Shown: piece after piece, positions 32,380 to 40,663 of the stretch
How positions within the stretch are numbered: position 1 is the first letter of the stretch
Layout of the letters: every line of letters starts with the position of its first letter
Assembly: GCF_000702825.1 (NCBI RefSeq)
Contig: NZ_JNKF01000010.1
Span: 496,001 to 560,000, forward strand
DNA: 64,000 nt
Source: Prevotella sp. P6B1
GTDB taxonomy: Bacteria; Bacteroidota; Bacteroidia; Bacteroidales; Bacteroidaceae
Direction of reading: 5' to 3'
Translations under genes and position numbers: made by a program
The notes under the pieces: model-generated
Databases searched by the model: none
Told to the model about the DNA's origin: nothing
The model's input: only the letters and a program-made list of their open reading frames with translations

Positions 32380-34443
32380 ATGAGCCAAAGAACTATTAAA
32401 CTACTGGCTTGTTTCTCGCTGGCAGTGTTGCTGGTGGTTGCATGCGGCGAACGGAAAGAAACAGGACTTGAAAAGAATACAGCCGACGGATTAGTCCTTG
32501 ATGCATACAAGCATAAGGACTATCCGTTGTTATTGTCTTTAGCCGATAGTCTTGGCAAGGCTGGTGCTATCTCCGAAGTTCAGTCGTACTATTGGAGTGG
32601 CTATGCCAGCGACCGCATGGGTAAGAAGCGTACAGCCGAGTATTATTGGAAGAAAGCCGAGAGCGCAGTCGATAATTATAATAATGGCGAGCAGGTGGAT
32701 TATTATGCCAAATCGGCCAGTCATCTGGCTAACCTGTTGAACCTGAAGGGCGATTTCGATGGCTCGTTGAAGGAGGCTATCAATGCTGCTGAAAAGCTCG
32801 AGGTGTTAGGTTGCGACACTACCACCGATTATGTAAACCTGCTGGTGTTTATCGGTTGCGGTCAGGCCCGTTTGCCTGGCATGGAAGAAACTACCAGAAA
32901 GTCGTTCGAACGTGCTTATAGCAAACATCTTGAGCGCATCAACGCTTCACCTACCGAATCTACTTACAAAGGTGCCATTGCCGGCATTGTGAATATGGCT
33001 TACTCGTGCAATGCCACCCATCAGTATCAGCAGGCCATGCATTGGTGCGACTGCTATGAAGAGCTGGTACAGAAATACGAGAGGCTATATCCTGCCGACG
33101 TAGACTATATCGACAAGCAGCTTGCCCGTTGTAGTATCTATCGTGCCACAGCGCTTGTCTCGTTAGGACAATCGCAGGAGTCGTATCTGGCCTATCTTGA
33201 TTTCAGAAACACCAAGTTCAGTAAGAGTCCTGAGGGTATTTACGACGCTGGTGAGTACCTGATTGAGGCCAAACAATGGAAAGATGCTGCCGTTTGTTTT
33301 CAGCGACTCGATGAGTTGGTGAACAAATATCGCATGGAGTTCTCGATCGAGAATCTCGAAACCTATTATCTTAAGAAGTACGAAGCCAACCTCAAGGCTG
33401 GTCGCAAGGATTCGGTTTATGCCATTAGTACCTTTATATGCGACTCGCTGAGTGTAGCTATCGATCGTGCAAGAGCTGATAATGCAGCCGAACTGGCCAC
33501 TATCTACAATACCGAGCAGAATGAAACCAAGCTGGCCGAAAACGAAGCCAAGCTGCTGCGCGAACGACAGATAGCGGCTATCATCACCATTATTCTCATC
33601 ATCGGCTTCTTCATTGTCTATGCCCTTTACAAGCAGAAGGCTGCTGCTAGGCTGCACAAGGCGCACAACGATCTGAAAGCGGCTTACGACCAGCTCGAGG
33701 AAACCACGTCGGCCAAGGAGCGTATCGAGAGCGAGCTGCGCATTGCCCGTCATATCCAGGAGTCGATGGTGCCCAACGAGTTCCCAAAGCGTTCCGATTT
33801 CGATCTCTATGCTTCGATGACAGCCGCTAAGGAGGTAGGAGGCGATTTGTACGACTATCTGATTATTGGCGATAACTTGTGCTTCTGTGTAGGCGACGTA
33901 TCAGGTAAGGGCGTGCCCGCAGCGCTCTTCATGGCACAGGTCATCCGCCTGTTTCGTGCTATGGTTAAGCGTAACTATACGCCAGCCAAGTTAGCTACCG
34001 AGCTGAATGCCGAGTTGTGTGAACATAACGACGACGGCATGTTTATTACCATGTTTATCGGTATGGTGAACCTGCGTACAGGCAAGCTCGACTTCTGTAA
34101 CGCAGGTCATAATCCCCCCATATTAGGTAATGGCGATGAGAGCAGATTCCTGAAGATGGAATCGAATGCGCCCATTGGCCTGTGGGAGGGACTGAAATAT
34201 ACTGGCGAGGTTATCGACGACATCCGCGGTCGCCTGTTCTTTGTATATACCGACGGACTGAATGAGGCCGAGAATAGCCAGCTGGATCAGTTTGGCGACG
34301 AACAGGTGCTTACCGTATTTAAGCGCAACAGCATGCTGAGTCCTCGCAAGATGGTAGATACCATGAAGACTGAGGTGAGTCAGCATCGCGATGGTGCCGA
34401 TCCAAACGACGACCTCACTATGCTCTGCCTACATGTAATATAG
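32380..34443 (+). CDS. TPR lipoprotein-type sensor with cytoplasmic SpoIIE (PP2C) phosphatase domain
   Basis: A 687-residue protein. The N-terminus has a lipobox-like end (LAVLLVVAC, Cys22). Residues about 30-385 are helical TPR-like repeats in the periplasm. A membrane helix follows (AAIITIILIIGFFIVYALY), then a coiled coil. The C-terminal 230 residues form a SpoIIE/RsbU-type PPM phosphatase with metal-binding Asp residues in AKEVGGDLYDYL, VGDVSGKGVPAALFM, FVYTDGLNEAEN and DDLTML. Such phosphatases usually dephosphorylate an anti-sigma-factor antagonist (STAS protein); no partner is seen here. The start is the ATG at 32380; the TTG at 32368 is less likely. Confidence 0.9.
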   Translation: MSQRTIKLLACFSLAVLLVVACGERKETGLEKNTADGLVLDAYKHKDYPLLLSLADSLGKAGAISEVQSYYWSGYASDRMGKKRTAEYYWKKAESAVDNYNNGEQVDYYAKSASHLANLLNLKGDFDGSLKEAINAAEKLEVLGCDTTTDYVNLLVFIGCGQARLPGMEETTRKSFERAYSKHLERINASPTESTYKGAIAGIVNMAYSCNATHQYQQAMHWCDCYEELVQKYERLYPADVDYIDKQLARCSIYRATALVSLGQSQESYLAYLDFRNTKFSKSPEGIYDAGEYLIEAKQWKDAAVCFQRLDELVNKYRMEFSIENLETYYLKKYEANLKAGRKDSVYAISTFICDSLSVAIDRARADNAAELATIYNTEQNETKLAENEAKLLRERQIAAIITIILIIGFFIVYALYKQKAAARLHKAHNDLKAAYDQLEETTSAKERIESELRIARHIQESMVPNEFPKRSDFDLYASMTAAKEVGGDLYDYLIIGDNLCFCVGDVSGKGVPAALFMAQVIRLFRAMVKRNYTPAKLATELNAELCEHNDDGMFITMFIGMVNLRTGKLDFCNAGHNPPILGNGDESRFLKMESNAPIGLWEGLKYTGEVIDDIRGRLFFVYTDGLNEAENSQLDQFGDEQVLTVFKRNSMLSPRKMVDTMKTEVSQHRDGADPNDDLTMLCLHVI

Positions 34444-34463
34444 ACTATAATATTTGATTTGAT

Positions 34464-35009
34464 ATGATAAATTGCAAACATCTCTGTATGATGCTGATGT
34501 TGGCATTATGCACTCTCACCGCTCAGGCTCAGGAAGCAGAGCTTATCCGTAATGGCGATTTTGAACTGAACCCCAGAGTAGAACGAGGCACCAGTGCCAC
34601 AACCGTTTGGGATGGTCCCAAGCCAGTAGTCGTGGTACATGTCGACCCTATTAGTGCCGATAATCCTAATTATGCTGTTATCTGCTGCGATACCATCTAT
34701 AACGTGGGCTTTGATGGTATCCCTGTGGTTGAAGGTGCCAAGTACGATTTCTCTGTCAGCTTGCGTCATATCCCTGCGCTGAAGGAAGAGGAGCGTACCT
34801 GTGGCCACAAACTCCTCATCATCCAGTTGGTCGATGAGCAACGGAAGCCTTTGGCCGAGGCCACTATTCGCGCTAAGGGCTGCCACTGGCAGAAATACGA
34901 AACAACATTTACGGCTAATGCCGCCAGCGTCAAGGCTCGGTTAGCCATCATCGGCATCGGCTGTCAGAAGATAGCTATCGATAAGGTCAGTCTGAAAAAA
35001 CACGAGTAG
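34464..35009 (+). CDS. Secreted jelly-roll protein resembling the GH51 N-terminal carbohydrate-binding domain
   Basis: A 181-residue exported protein (signal to about residue 22, LTAQAQ) made of one beta-sandwich. It aligns with residues about 55-228 of the GH51 enzyme at 38637-40649. AELIRNGDFELNP corresponds to AELIQNGSFEFNP, EGAKYDFSVSLR to DGKKYTFSAFFR, EATIRAKGCHWQKYE to EATIKVDSKSWQKYE, and a final IDKVSL strand to VDMVSL. It therefore looks like a stand-alone family 4/9-like binding module without a catalytic partner. It lies 20 bp after the phosphatase gene and one base before the nucleoside-kinase gene. Its function is unknown. Confidence 0.8.
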   Translation: MINCKHLCMMLMLALCTLTAQAQEAELIRNGDFELNPRVERGTSATTVWDGPKPVVVVHVDPISADNPNYAVICCDTIYNVGFDGIPVVEGAKYDFSVSLRHIPALKEEERTCGHKLLIIQLVDEQRKPLAEATIRAKGCHWQKYETTFTANAASVKARLAIIGIGCQKIAIDKVSLKKHE

Positions 35010-35010
35010 T

Positions 35011-36696
35011 ATGTTACATATCCGCTGCAAGAATAACAACGTCACCAAGAGTTTCCCTGAAGGCACATCGTTAACCGACGTCTATCAGGCGTTTGCCAAT
35101 GATCTTAACTTTGAGTATCCTGTGGTTTCGGCCAAGGTCAATAATGCCTCGCAGGGCTTGAAGTTCCGTTTGTATCAGAATCGCGACGTGGAGTTTCTCG
35201 ATGCCCGTAGTGGTTCTGGCCGCCGTGTGTATATACGCTCGTTGTGCTTTGTGCTCTACAAGGCTACCTGCGATGTGTTCCCTGGTAGCAAACTCTACAT
35301 GGAGCACCCCATCTCTAATGGCTATTACTGCAACTTTAAAAAGAAAAACAACGAGCCCCTGACCGATGAGGATGTGCAGAAGATCTGCCAACGCATGAAG
35401 GAGATTGTTGATCTCGACCTGCCCTTCCGTCGCACCGAGGCCACTACCGACGAGGCTGTACGTGTGTTCAGCGAGCGTGGTTTTGCCGATAAGGTGAAGC
35501 TGATTGAAACCAGCGGTCAGATATATACCGATTATTATATGCTGGGCGATACCGTGGATTATTACTATGGTCCGCTGGTACCCTCGGCTGGTTTCCTCAA
35601 GGTGTGGGGCCTGGAGCGCTATCACGACGGCTTGTTGCTGCGTGTGCCTGATAAGAACGACCCTACCAAGTTGGCCGAGAAGGTGGATATGCCCCGTACG
35701 TTCGAGGTGTTTGCAGAAAAAGTGCGTTGGGATATCATCATGCGCCTGTCGAATGCGGGCGATGTCAACAAGGCCATCCTGCGTGGCTATGGCTCCGAGC
35801 TGATTCAGGTGAGCGAGGCCCTGCAGGAAAAGAAGATCGTGAAAATCGCCGAGGAGATCGACCAGCGTTTCCGCGACCCAGAGAATCCCATCCGTATAGT
35901 CCTCATTACAGGACCGTCGAGCTCAGGTAAGTCCACCTTCTGTAAGCGTCTTTCCGTACAGCTCTTGGCCTGCGGTTTGCGCCCCTATTCGTTCTCTACC
36001 GACGATTACTTTGTGAACCGTGTCGATACCCCCAAGCTGCCTAACGGTCAGTACGACTTTGATAATATCGAGACTGTAGATTACAAGCTGCTGGGCGAGC
36101 ACTTGGAGCGCCTGATGAAGGGCGAGGTAGTAGAGGTGCCCCAGTATAACTTTGTAACGGGTAAGCGCGAGTGGAACGGCAAGAAGTTCAAGCTTAGCAA
36201 CGATAGTGTGCTGATTATCGAGGGTATTCACGCCCTGAATCCCCTGCTCACTAAGCAGATTCCCGATTCAGCCAAGTATAAGATCTATATCTCTGCCCTC
36301 ACCAGTATCTCGCTCGATGATCACAACTGGATTCCTACCCAGGACAACCGCCTGTTGCGTCGTATTATCCGCGACTACAACAAAGGCGCTTTCTCGGCTC
36401 GTGAGACCATCAGTCAATGGAAGAGTGTGTGCGAGGCCGAGGACCAGTGGATCGCTCCTTTCCAGGAGACGGCCGATGTGATGTTCAATTCGGCGCTTAA
36501 TATCGAGTTTGCCGTGTTGCGCACCCATGCCGAGGTGATTCTTGCTTCAGTTCCCAAGAACTGCCCCGAGTATGCCGAGGCCCATCGCCTGTTGAAATTC
36601 CTGCGCTATTTCATTCCCATCAGCGACAAGGAGATTCCCCCCACCAGCATCATGCGTGAGTTCGTAGGTGGCAGCAGCTTCAAATACAGGGGCTAA
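35011..36696 (+). CDS. Nucleoside (uridine-like) kinase with ThrRS-like N-terminal domains
   Basis: A 561-residue cytoplasmic protein. Residues about 1-65 resemble a TGS-type domain (FPEGTSLTDVYQAFA) and 65-250 the threonyl-tRNA-synthetase second additional domain. The rest is a P-loop nucleoside kinase: Walker A GPSSSGKSTF, then FSTDDYFVNR and VLIIEGIHALNP. Proteins of this domain order are common in Bacteroidota and are annotated as uridine-kinase-like nucleoside kinases; biochemical proof of substrate is limited. It starts one base after the preceding stop, which ties it to the secreted jelly-roll gene. Confidence 0.9.
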   Translation: MLHIRCKNNNVTKSFPEGTSLTDVYQAFANDLNFEYPVVSAKVNNASQGLKFRLYQNRDVEFLDARSGSGRRVYIRSLCFVLYKATCDVFPGSKLYMEHPISNGYYCNFKKKNNEPLTDEDVQKICQRMKEIVDLDLPFRRTEATTDEAVRVFSERGFADKVKLIETSGQIYTDYYMLGDTVDYYYGPLVPSAGFLKVWGLERYHDGLLLRVPDKNDPTKLAEKVDMPRTFEVFAEKVRWDIIMRLSNAGDVNKAILRGYGSELIQVSEALQEKKIVKIAEEIDQRFRDPENPIRIVLITGPSSSGKSTFCKRLSVQLLACGLRPYSFSTDDYFVNRVDTPKLPNGQYDFDNIETVDYKLLGEHLERLMKGEVVEVPQYNFVTGKREWNGKKFKLSNDSVLIIEGIHALNPLLTKQIPDSAKYKIYISALTSISLDDHNWIPTQDNRLLRRIIRDYNKGAFSARETISQWKSVCEAEDQWIAPFQETADVMFNSALNIEFAVLRTHAEVILASVPKNCPEYAEAHRLLKFLRYFIPISDKEIPPTSIMREFVGGSSFKYRG

Positions 36697-36698
36697 AC

Positions 36699-36738
36699 AA
36701 AAACGGTGCATCTCGTATAGAGTTGCACCGTTTTTTTT
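36699..36738. terminator. Bidirectional terminator between convergent genes
   Basis: ACGGTGCA-t-CTC pairs with GAG-t-TGCACCGT, flanked by AAAAA on the left and eight T on the right. It can therefore end the nucleoside-kinase transcript and the convergent minus-strand transcript. Confidence 0.85.
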
Positions 36739-37786
36739 ACATCGTAGTATCGTAGGCTGAGCTGTCATCGTCTTCGTACACGCCCCATCGACGAGTATTC
36801 CATACTATATTCTTTATCTCGATGGTCTGTGTTCCCATCAGATCAATAAGCTTCGACTGCGTCATCTCACATGGCCAACCATTATAGAAGTAGTTGTACT
36901 GCTCAGAGTAGGTAATCTTTGCCTCGCTATATTCCGTCGAGTCGATAGCCTGATTCATCTCATCCAGATGCTTGTCGCTTATCATCTTGTTGAAGTACAT
37001 TTTCAGCATATCCTTTACGTCATCCTTAGGGACGGTGGTTTCTGATACGCTATGCACATAATAATCGTCTTCGAATCCGTAGTCATCGTCGGTCTTACCG
37101 TAACTTGTCACAATTACGCTATGTTGTGGATATCCGTTATCTGAAGGCTCTTCGTTCTCTACTTTACCTATAGGCAGCGACTTGCCATGTAACAAGAACA
37201 GCAACTGCAGATCGTCATTATTGGCCAGGAAAGCCTTCTCGTTAGAAAACATAGTTGCTACCTGTGCTTCAAATCGATGTCGAGGAAGCACTTCACTCAT
37301 CGCAGGCATATTAGTATAGATTGAGTCAAATATCGCCTTAGATGCAGCTTTCATATAGTTTTTCACCTCTGTCCAGTTCTTCACGTGTTCGATAGTGCCA
37401 TACTCATCTGTAGAAAACAGCACCTTCACATCGCCCATCTTTTCCATTATCGACTGCATCACACGTGTAAACATAGAGTCTTTATATTCCACTGTAGTGT
37501 TCAGCGTATTGTATTCTATCAGATATCCTTTCGACGTCGAGTCGACTACCACCAATTGTATATCGCTCTTGATGTAGTGGTCTACGATGGTATCATTTTT
37601 TTCCACCTTAGCCTCGTAATCCTGATATTGATAACACATGGTGTCGTTCTTGCAGAAATATGCAATAACATTTACTACCGAATCCTGACTAGCCTGCTGG
37701 GCAGTCACCGCTTGGGCTGCAACGGGCATAGCACACAATTGCAGAGTAAGTGCCATTACGGCACGTAACAGATTTTTCTTGTTCAT
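36737..37786 (-). CDS. Secreted hypothetical protein
   Basis: A 349-residue exported protein: the start at 37786 gives MNKKNLLRAVMALTLQLCAM, a signal peptide ending near PVAAQA. The mature part is rich in beta-strand-like alternation and acidic residues (a GKTDDDYGFEDDYYVHSVSE stretch) and has few cysteines. No domain is recognised; the general look is of Bacteroidota periplasmic or surface proteins of unknown function. The longer frame beginning at 37801 adds five residues before the signal. It has its own promoter at 37835-37842. Confidence 0.75.
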   Translation of the reverse strand: MNKKNLLRAVMALTLQLCAMPVAAQAVTAQQASQDSVVNVIAYFCKNDTMCYQYQDYEAKVEKNDTIVDHYIKSDIQLVVVDSTSKGYLIEYNTLNTTVEYKDSMFTRVMQSIMEKMGDVKVLFSTDEYGTIEHVKNWTEVKNYMKAASKAIFDSIYTNMPAMSEVLPRHRFEAQVATMFSNEKAFLANNDDLQLLFLLHGKSLPIGKVENEEPSDNGYPQHSVIVTSYGKTDDDYGFEDDYYVHSVSETTVPKDDVKDMLKMYFNKMISDKHLDEMNQAIDSTEYSEAKITYSEQYNYFYNGWPCEMTQSKLIDLMGTQTIEIKNIVWNTRRWGVYEDDDSSAYDTTM

Positions 37787-37834
37787 AATACAGTTAGCCA
37801 TTTAAGCATGGTAGGCTTATTTTTAATTCAGCGA

Positions 37835-37842
37835 CAAAGGTA
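37835..37842 (-). promoter_or_regulatory. Promoter -7 element of the secreted hypothetical gene
   Basis: TACCTTTG on the minus strand, 48 bp before the chosen start codon. Confidence 0.5.
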
Positions 37843-37948
37843 CACACAATTCTTCATTCCGCCAAATATTTATGCGAGAAAAATGAAAAAAAATATACCA
37901 GAAATGGGCATGACATGCTGAAAATCCAAATAAGAATCTCACAAACAG

Positions 37949-38039
37949 CCTACATGCCTACACGATTTTAGAGTAATTCTCTATGTTTCAGTCACTTGCA
38001 AGTTTCTAAACCTACATAAAGCCTACATGAAGCCTACAT
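37949..38039 (+). repeat. CCTACAT iterons, left arm
   Basis: CCTACAT/CCTACAC occurs at 37949, 37957, 38011, 38022 and 38033. The last three are exactly 11 bp apart (CCTACATAAAG, CCTACATGAAG, CCTACATGTTT). The motif is the reverse complement of the ATGTAGG units at 38316-38428. The surrounding 850 bp contain no convincing gene. Confidence 0.85.
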
Positions 38040-38113
38040 GTTTTACAGCTGATAAGGGAGTTAAGCGATTGCTTTGCCTAGTATAGCAAACCTTTTCTTT
38101 AATATAAGTTACG

Positions 38114-38196
38114 AAATTCTCTAGAGAATTTTATAGCTTCTTAACTAGTTAGCAATCCTTTGCACGTCACTTAGCCGAAAATTCTCTAGAGAATTT
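38114..38196. repeat. Two copies of an 18-bp perfect palindrome
   Basis: AAATTCTCTAGAGAATTT occurs at 38114-38131 and 38179-38196, starts 65 bp apart, in the centre between the left and right iteron arms. Perfect 18-bp palindromes are typical of dimeric protein-binding sites. Confidence 0.88.
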
Positions 38197-38315
38197 CACA
38201 ACACCCCATAATACTAATCATTACAAACATTACAAAAAGTATCTTTTCGCAAGGCTAGGAGTGGCTTTCTACAGCCTAATAAGTTACTCGCTAGATGTCA
38301 AAAAGCTACTTTTTG

Positions 38316-38428
38316 TGTAGGAATCATGTAGGCTTTGTGTAGGCTTTATGTAGGATTTATGTAGGCTTAAAAACGCAGAAAACCTAGTGTTTATACTGGT
38401 TTTGAGCAATTTTATGTAGGCATGTAGG
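38316..38428 (-). repeat. TGTAGG iterons, right arm
   Basis: TGTAGG units start at 38316, 38327, 38338, 38349 and 38360, exactly 11 bp apart (about one helical turn). Two more are at 38415 and 38423. They are the reverse complement of the left-arm CCTACA motif, giving an inverted arrangement around the two palindromes. The layout is like an origin or a multi-site regulatory region. Confidence 0.88.
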
Positions 38429-38568
38429 CTTATACCAAACTTTTCTGTTTTATTTCTACAACCGTCAATACATTGTCTGCGACTTTGAATCTTATCTTTG
38501 GTCCCCAGTTTGGTCCAACAGATGGCATCAAATTCGACCACTACAAAACCGATTGGGATTTTGATTAG
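38428..38568 (+). pseudogene. Possible remnant of a protein C-terminus
   Basis: After the last iteron a frame without start codon stays open for 46 codons. It reads SATLNLIFGPQFGPTDGIKF and ends in DWDFD-stop just before the terminator at 38579. The regular strand-and-turn pattern looks protein-derived, but no family is recognised. It may be chance. Confidence 0.25.
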
Positions 38569-38578
38569 TAAAACAAAA

Positions 38579-38612
38579 AAAGGCTTGCTCAGGATAATTT
38601 GAGCAAGCCTTT
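38579..38612 (-). terminator. Terminator of the GH51 operon
   Basis: AAAGGCTTGCTCA pairs with TGAGCAAGCCTTT across an 8-nt loop (13-bp perfect stem). On the minus strand it is followed by a T-rich run, 25 bp after the GH51 stop. Confidence 0.9.
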
Positions 38613-38636
38613 AGGTTTATTAATGTTTAGCTGTGA

Positions 38637-40649
38637 TTACAGCTGGTACTGCAGCATGACCATAGAGTAGGGCTTCAGCTGGAGTGAGAACTTCTTCTGA
38701 GCCTTGACGGGGGTGCTACGAGGGAAGATGGGTTGGCTCTCGTAGTTGTTCTCATCGTTGGCCTGACCGGCAAGGACGGTCTGCAGGGCAACCTTCTTGA
38801 TACCCTTGAAACGGCTCAGGTCGATGTTAGCCGTCTTAGGCTCGGCTGTAGCGTTGCAGAGCTTCACATATACCTGACGCTTCTTTACGTTGAGAACTAC
38901 CGACTGGCCGTAGCGTACATCCTCCATAGGCTGGATGACATCAGCAGCGTCGCCCTCGAACTTCACGCAGTCTCCATAGTAGTACTGACCAGAGCTCTGT
39001 CCGAACATCTGCTGAACATAGTAGCTGCAAGTAAGATAGGTGCGCTGGTTGTCGAAGTAGATGAGGTCGGGATTCCAGTTGGTGGCATCCTTCTTGGCGA
39101 AGAGGGGGGCGTACGAGGTCATAGCTACCACGTCGCCGTTGCGCTCTACATGGAGCAGGTACAGACCCTCGGCCAGGGCGTCGATGAGCTTCTTGTCCTT
39201 AGCGGCATACTCGCCCAGATAAACCTTGGTCTTGCGGTCGCGTGGGTACTTGTCGTACTGGCGGCTCTTCAGGAAGTAATCGTGTGGCTCGTAGTAGTGC
39301 TCGTCGATGATAGGCATGCCTAACTCTTCGGCCAGCTTCCAGCCGTTCTCCAAGTCGGGGTTACCTGGATGTGAGCCAGGACCGGCTGTGCCTACAATCA
39401 CAATCTCAGGATGTGCCTTGGTGACACGCTCGTAGATATACTTGAAGCGCTCGGCAAACTCGGGCGAGATACGCTCCTCGTTACCCAGACCGAGGTACTT
39501 CAGGTTGAAGGGTTTGGGATGACCGGCATCGGCACGCATCTTGGCCCATTTGTTGGTGGCAGGATCGCCGTTGGCCCACTCAATCAGGTCGATGGCCTCG
39601 GCCACCCATTCGTCCATCTCACTCATAGGAACAACGTCCTGTGCCTGATTCTTCATGCCCCAACCACCGTTGGTACCCTGACAGCTCACACCGCAAGGCA
39701 GGATGGGCAGTGGCTCCATATTCAGGTCTTCACAGAACTGGAAGTACTCGTAGTAACCCAGTCCCATGCTCTGGTGGTAGCCCCAGGTGTTCTTCAGCTG
39801 TTTGCGCTGCTCCTTGGGACCGATGGTGGTCTTCCAGCGGTAGGTATTCCAGAAACCGTCGCCGCCGCCATGAACCACGCATCCGCCAGGGAAGCGCATG
39901 AACTTAGGCTGCAGCTCAGCCAGTGCCTCGGCCAGGTCGGTACGCATACCATGTCCCTTATAGGTGTCCTGAGGCATCAGCGATACCATATCGACATCCA
40001 GGGTTCCCGTGTTCAGCACCAGTATCTGGAGGGCTGCCTTCTGACAGTACTCGTTGGTAGTCAGCTCGGCCTCGTATTTCTGCCATGACTTGCTATCGAC
40101 CTTGATGGTTGCCTCCGACAGCAGTTTGGGGTCCTTGCCCCAGCCCAGTGGCTCTACAAGGGCAATGCGGATCTGCTTGGCGCCGCTGTCAACATTGCGG
40201 AAGAAGGCCGAGAACGTGTATTTCTTGCCATCTTTGACAGAGATACCGCTAAAGCCATCGTTCTGGATGCCATAGCCGGTCCAGCCGTTGTAGTCGTAAT
40301 ACTGCTTGGCACGCTCGATATGCAGACGCATATAAGTGGGGTTGTTAGGATGGATGCCGTTATCCATGCGAGGCTCGAGATAGCCCAGAGAGTGGCCTGG
40401 ACGGATCTGGCGCCAGGCGGTGCCGGGGCCCCAGCCATCGCGCTCGGTGGGGTTGAACTCGAACGATCCGTTCTGTATCAGTTCGGCATAGAGTCCACCA
40501 TCAGCCGAGCTGCTGATGTCCTCGAAGAAGATGCCAATGAGCTCGTCGCTGATGGCCTTGCCGCCAACAGGGGCTTTCATTGGTTTCTGGGCGTTGAGGC
40601 CCATGGTGGCTGCCAGGAGGGCAGCGCTGAGAATAGTTCGTTTGTACAT
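38637..40649 (-). CDS. Secreted GH51 alpha-L-arabinofuranosidase
   Basis: A 670-residue exported enzyme (signal to about residue 20, MGLNAQ). Residues about 55-228 are the jelly-roll carbohydrate-binding module found before the barrel in this GH51 branch. The TIM barrel follows with RFPGGCVVHGG, acid/base Glu391 in LGLGNEERIS, and nucleophile Glu480 in KVYLGEYAAKD. A C-terminal beta domain ends the protein. It removes alpha-L-arabinofuranosyl side chains from arabinan or arabinoxylan. It is the last gene of the PfkB-GH127-GH51 operon (14 bp after GH127) and is followed by a strong terminator. Confidence 0.94.
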   Translation of the reverse strand: MYKRTILSAALLAATMGLNAQKPMKAPVGGKAISDELIGIFFEDISSSADGGLYAELIQNGSFEFNPTERDGWGPGTAWRQIRPGHSLGYLEPRMDNGIHPNNPTYMRLHIERAKQYYDYNGWTGYGIQNDGFSGISVKDGKKYTFSAFFRNVDSGAKQIRIALVEPLGWGKDPKLLSEATIKVDSKSWQKYEAELTTNEYCQKAALQILVLNTGTLDVDMVSLMPQDTYKGHGMRTDLAEALAELQPKFMRFPGGCVVHGGGDGFWNTYRWKTTIGPKEQRKQLKNTWGYHQSMGLGYYEYFQFCEDLNMEPLPILPCGVSCQGTNGGWGMKNQAQDVVPMSEMDEWVAEAIDLIEWANGDPATNKWAKMRADAGHPKPFNLKYLGLGNEERISPEFAERFKYIYERVTKAHPEIVIVGTAGPGSHPGNPDLENGWKLAEELGMPIIDEHYYEPHDYFLKSRQYDKYPRDRKTKVYLGEYAAKDKKLIDALAEGLYLLHVERNGDVVAMTSYAPLFAKKDATNWNPDLIYFDNQRTYLTCSYYVQQMFGQSSGQYYYGDCVKFEGDAADVIQPMEDVRYGQSVVLNVKKRQVYVKLCNATAEPKTANIDLSRFKGIKKVALQTVLAGQANDENNYESQPIFPRSTPVKAQKKFSLQLKPYSMVMLQYQL

Positions 40650-40663
40650 AGTTGATGTTATTG

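Noticed and set aside
38284..38541. 85-codon minus-strand open frame
   Set aside because: Its C-terminal half is just the translated 11-bp iterons (repeating Lys-Ser-Tyr-type words), and it has no recognisable domain or promoter.
39411..40088. 225-codon plus-strand frame within GH51, and similar frames opposite GH127 and GH28
   Set aside because: Shadow frames opposite well-supported enzymes; no start context, domains or promoter.
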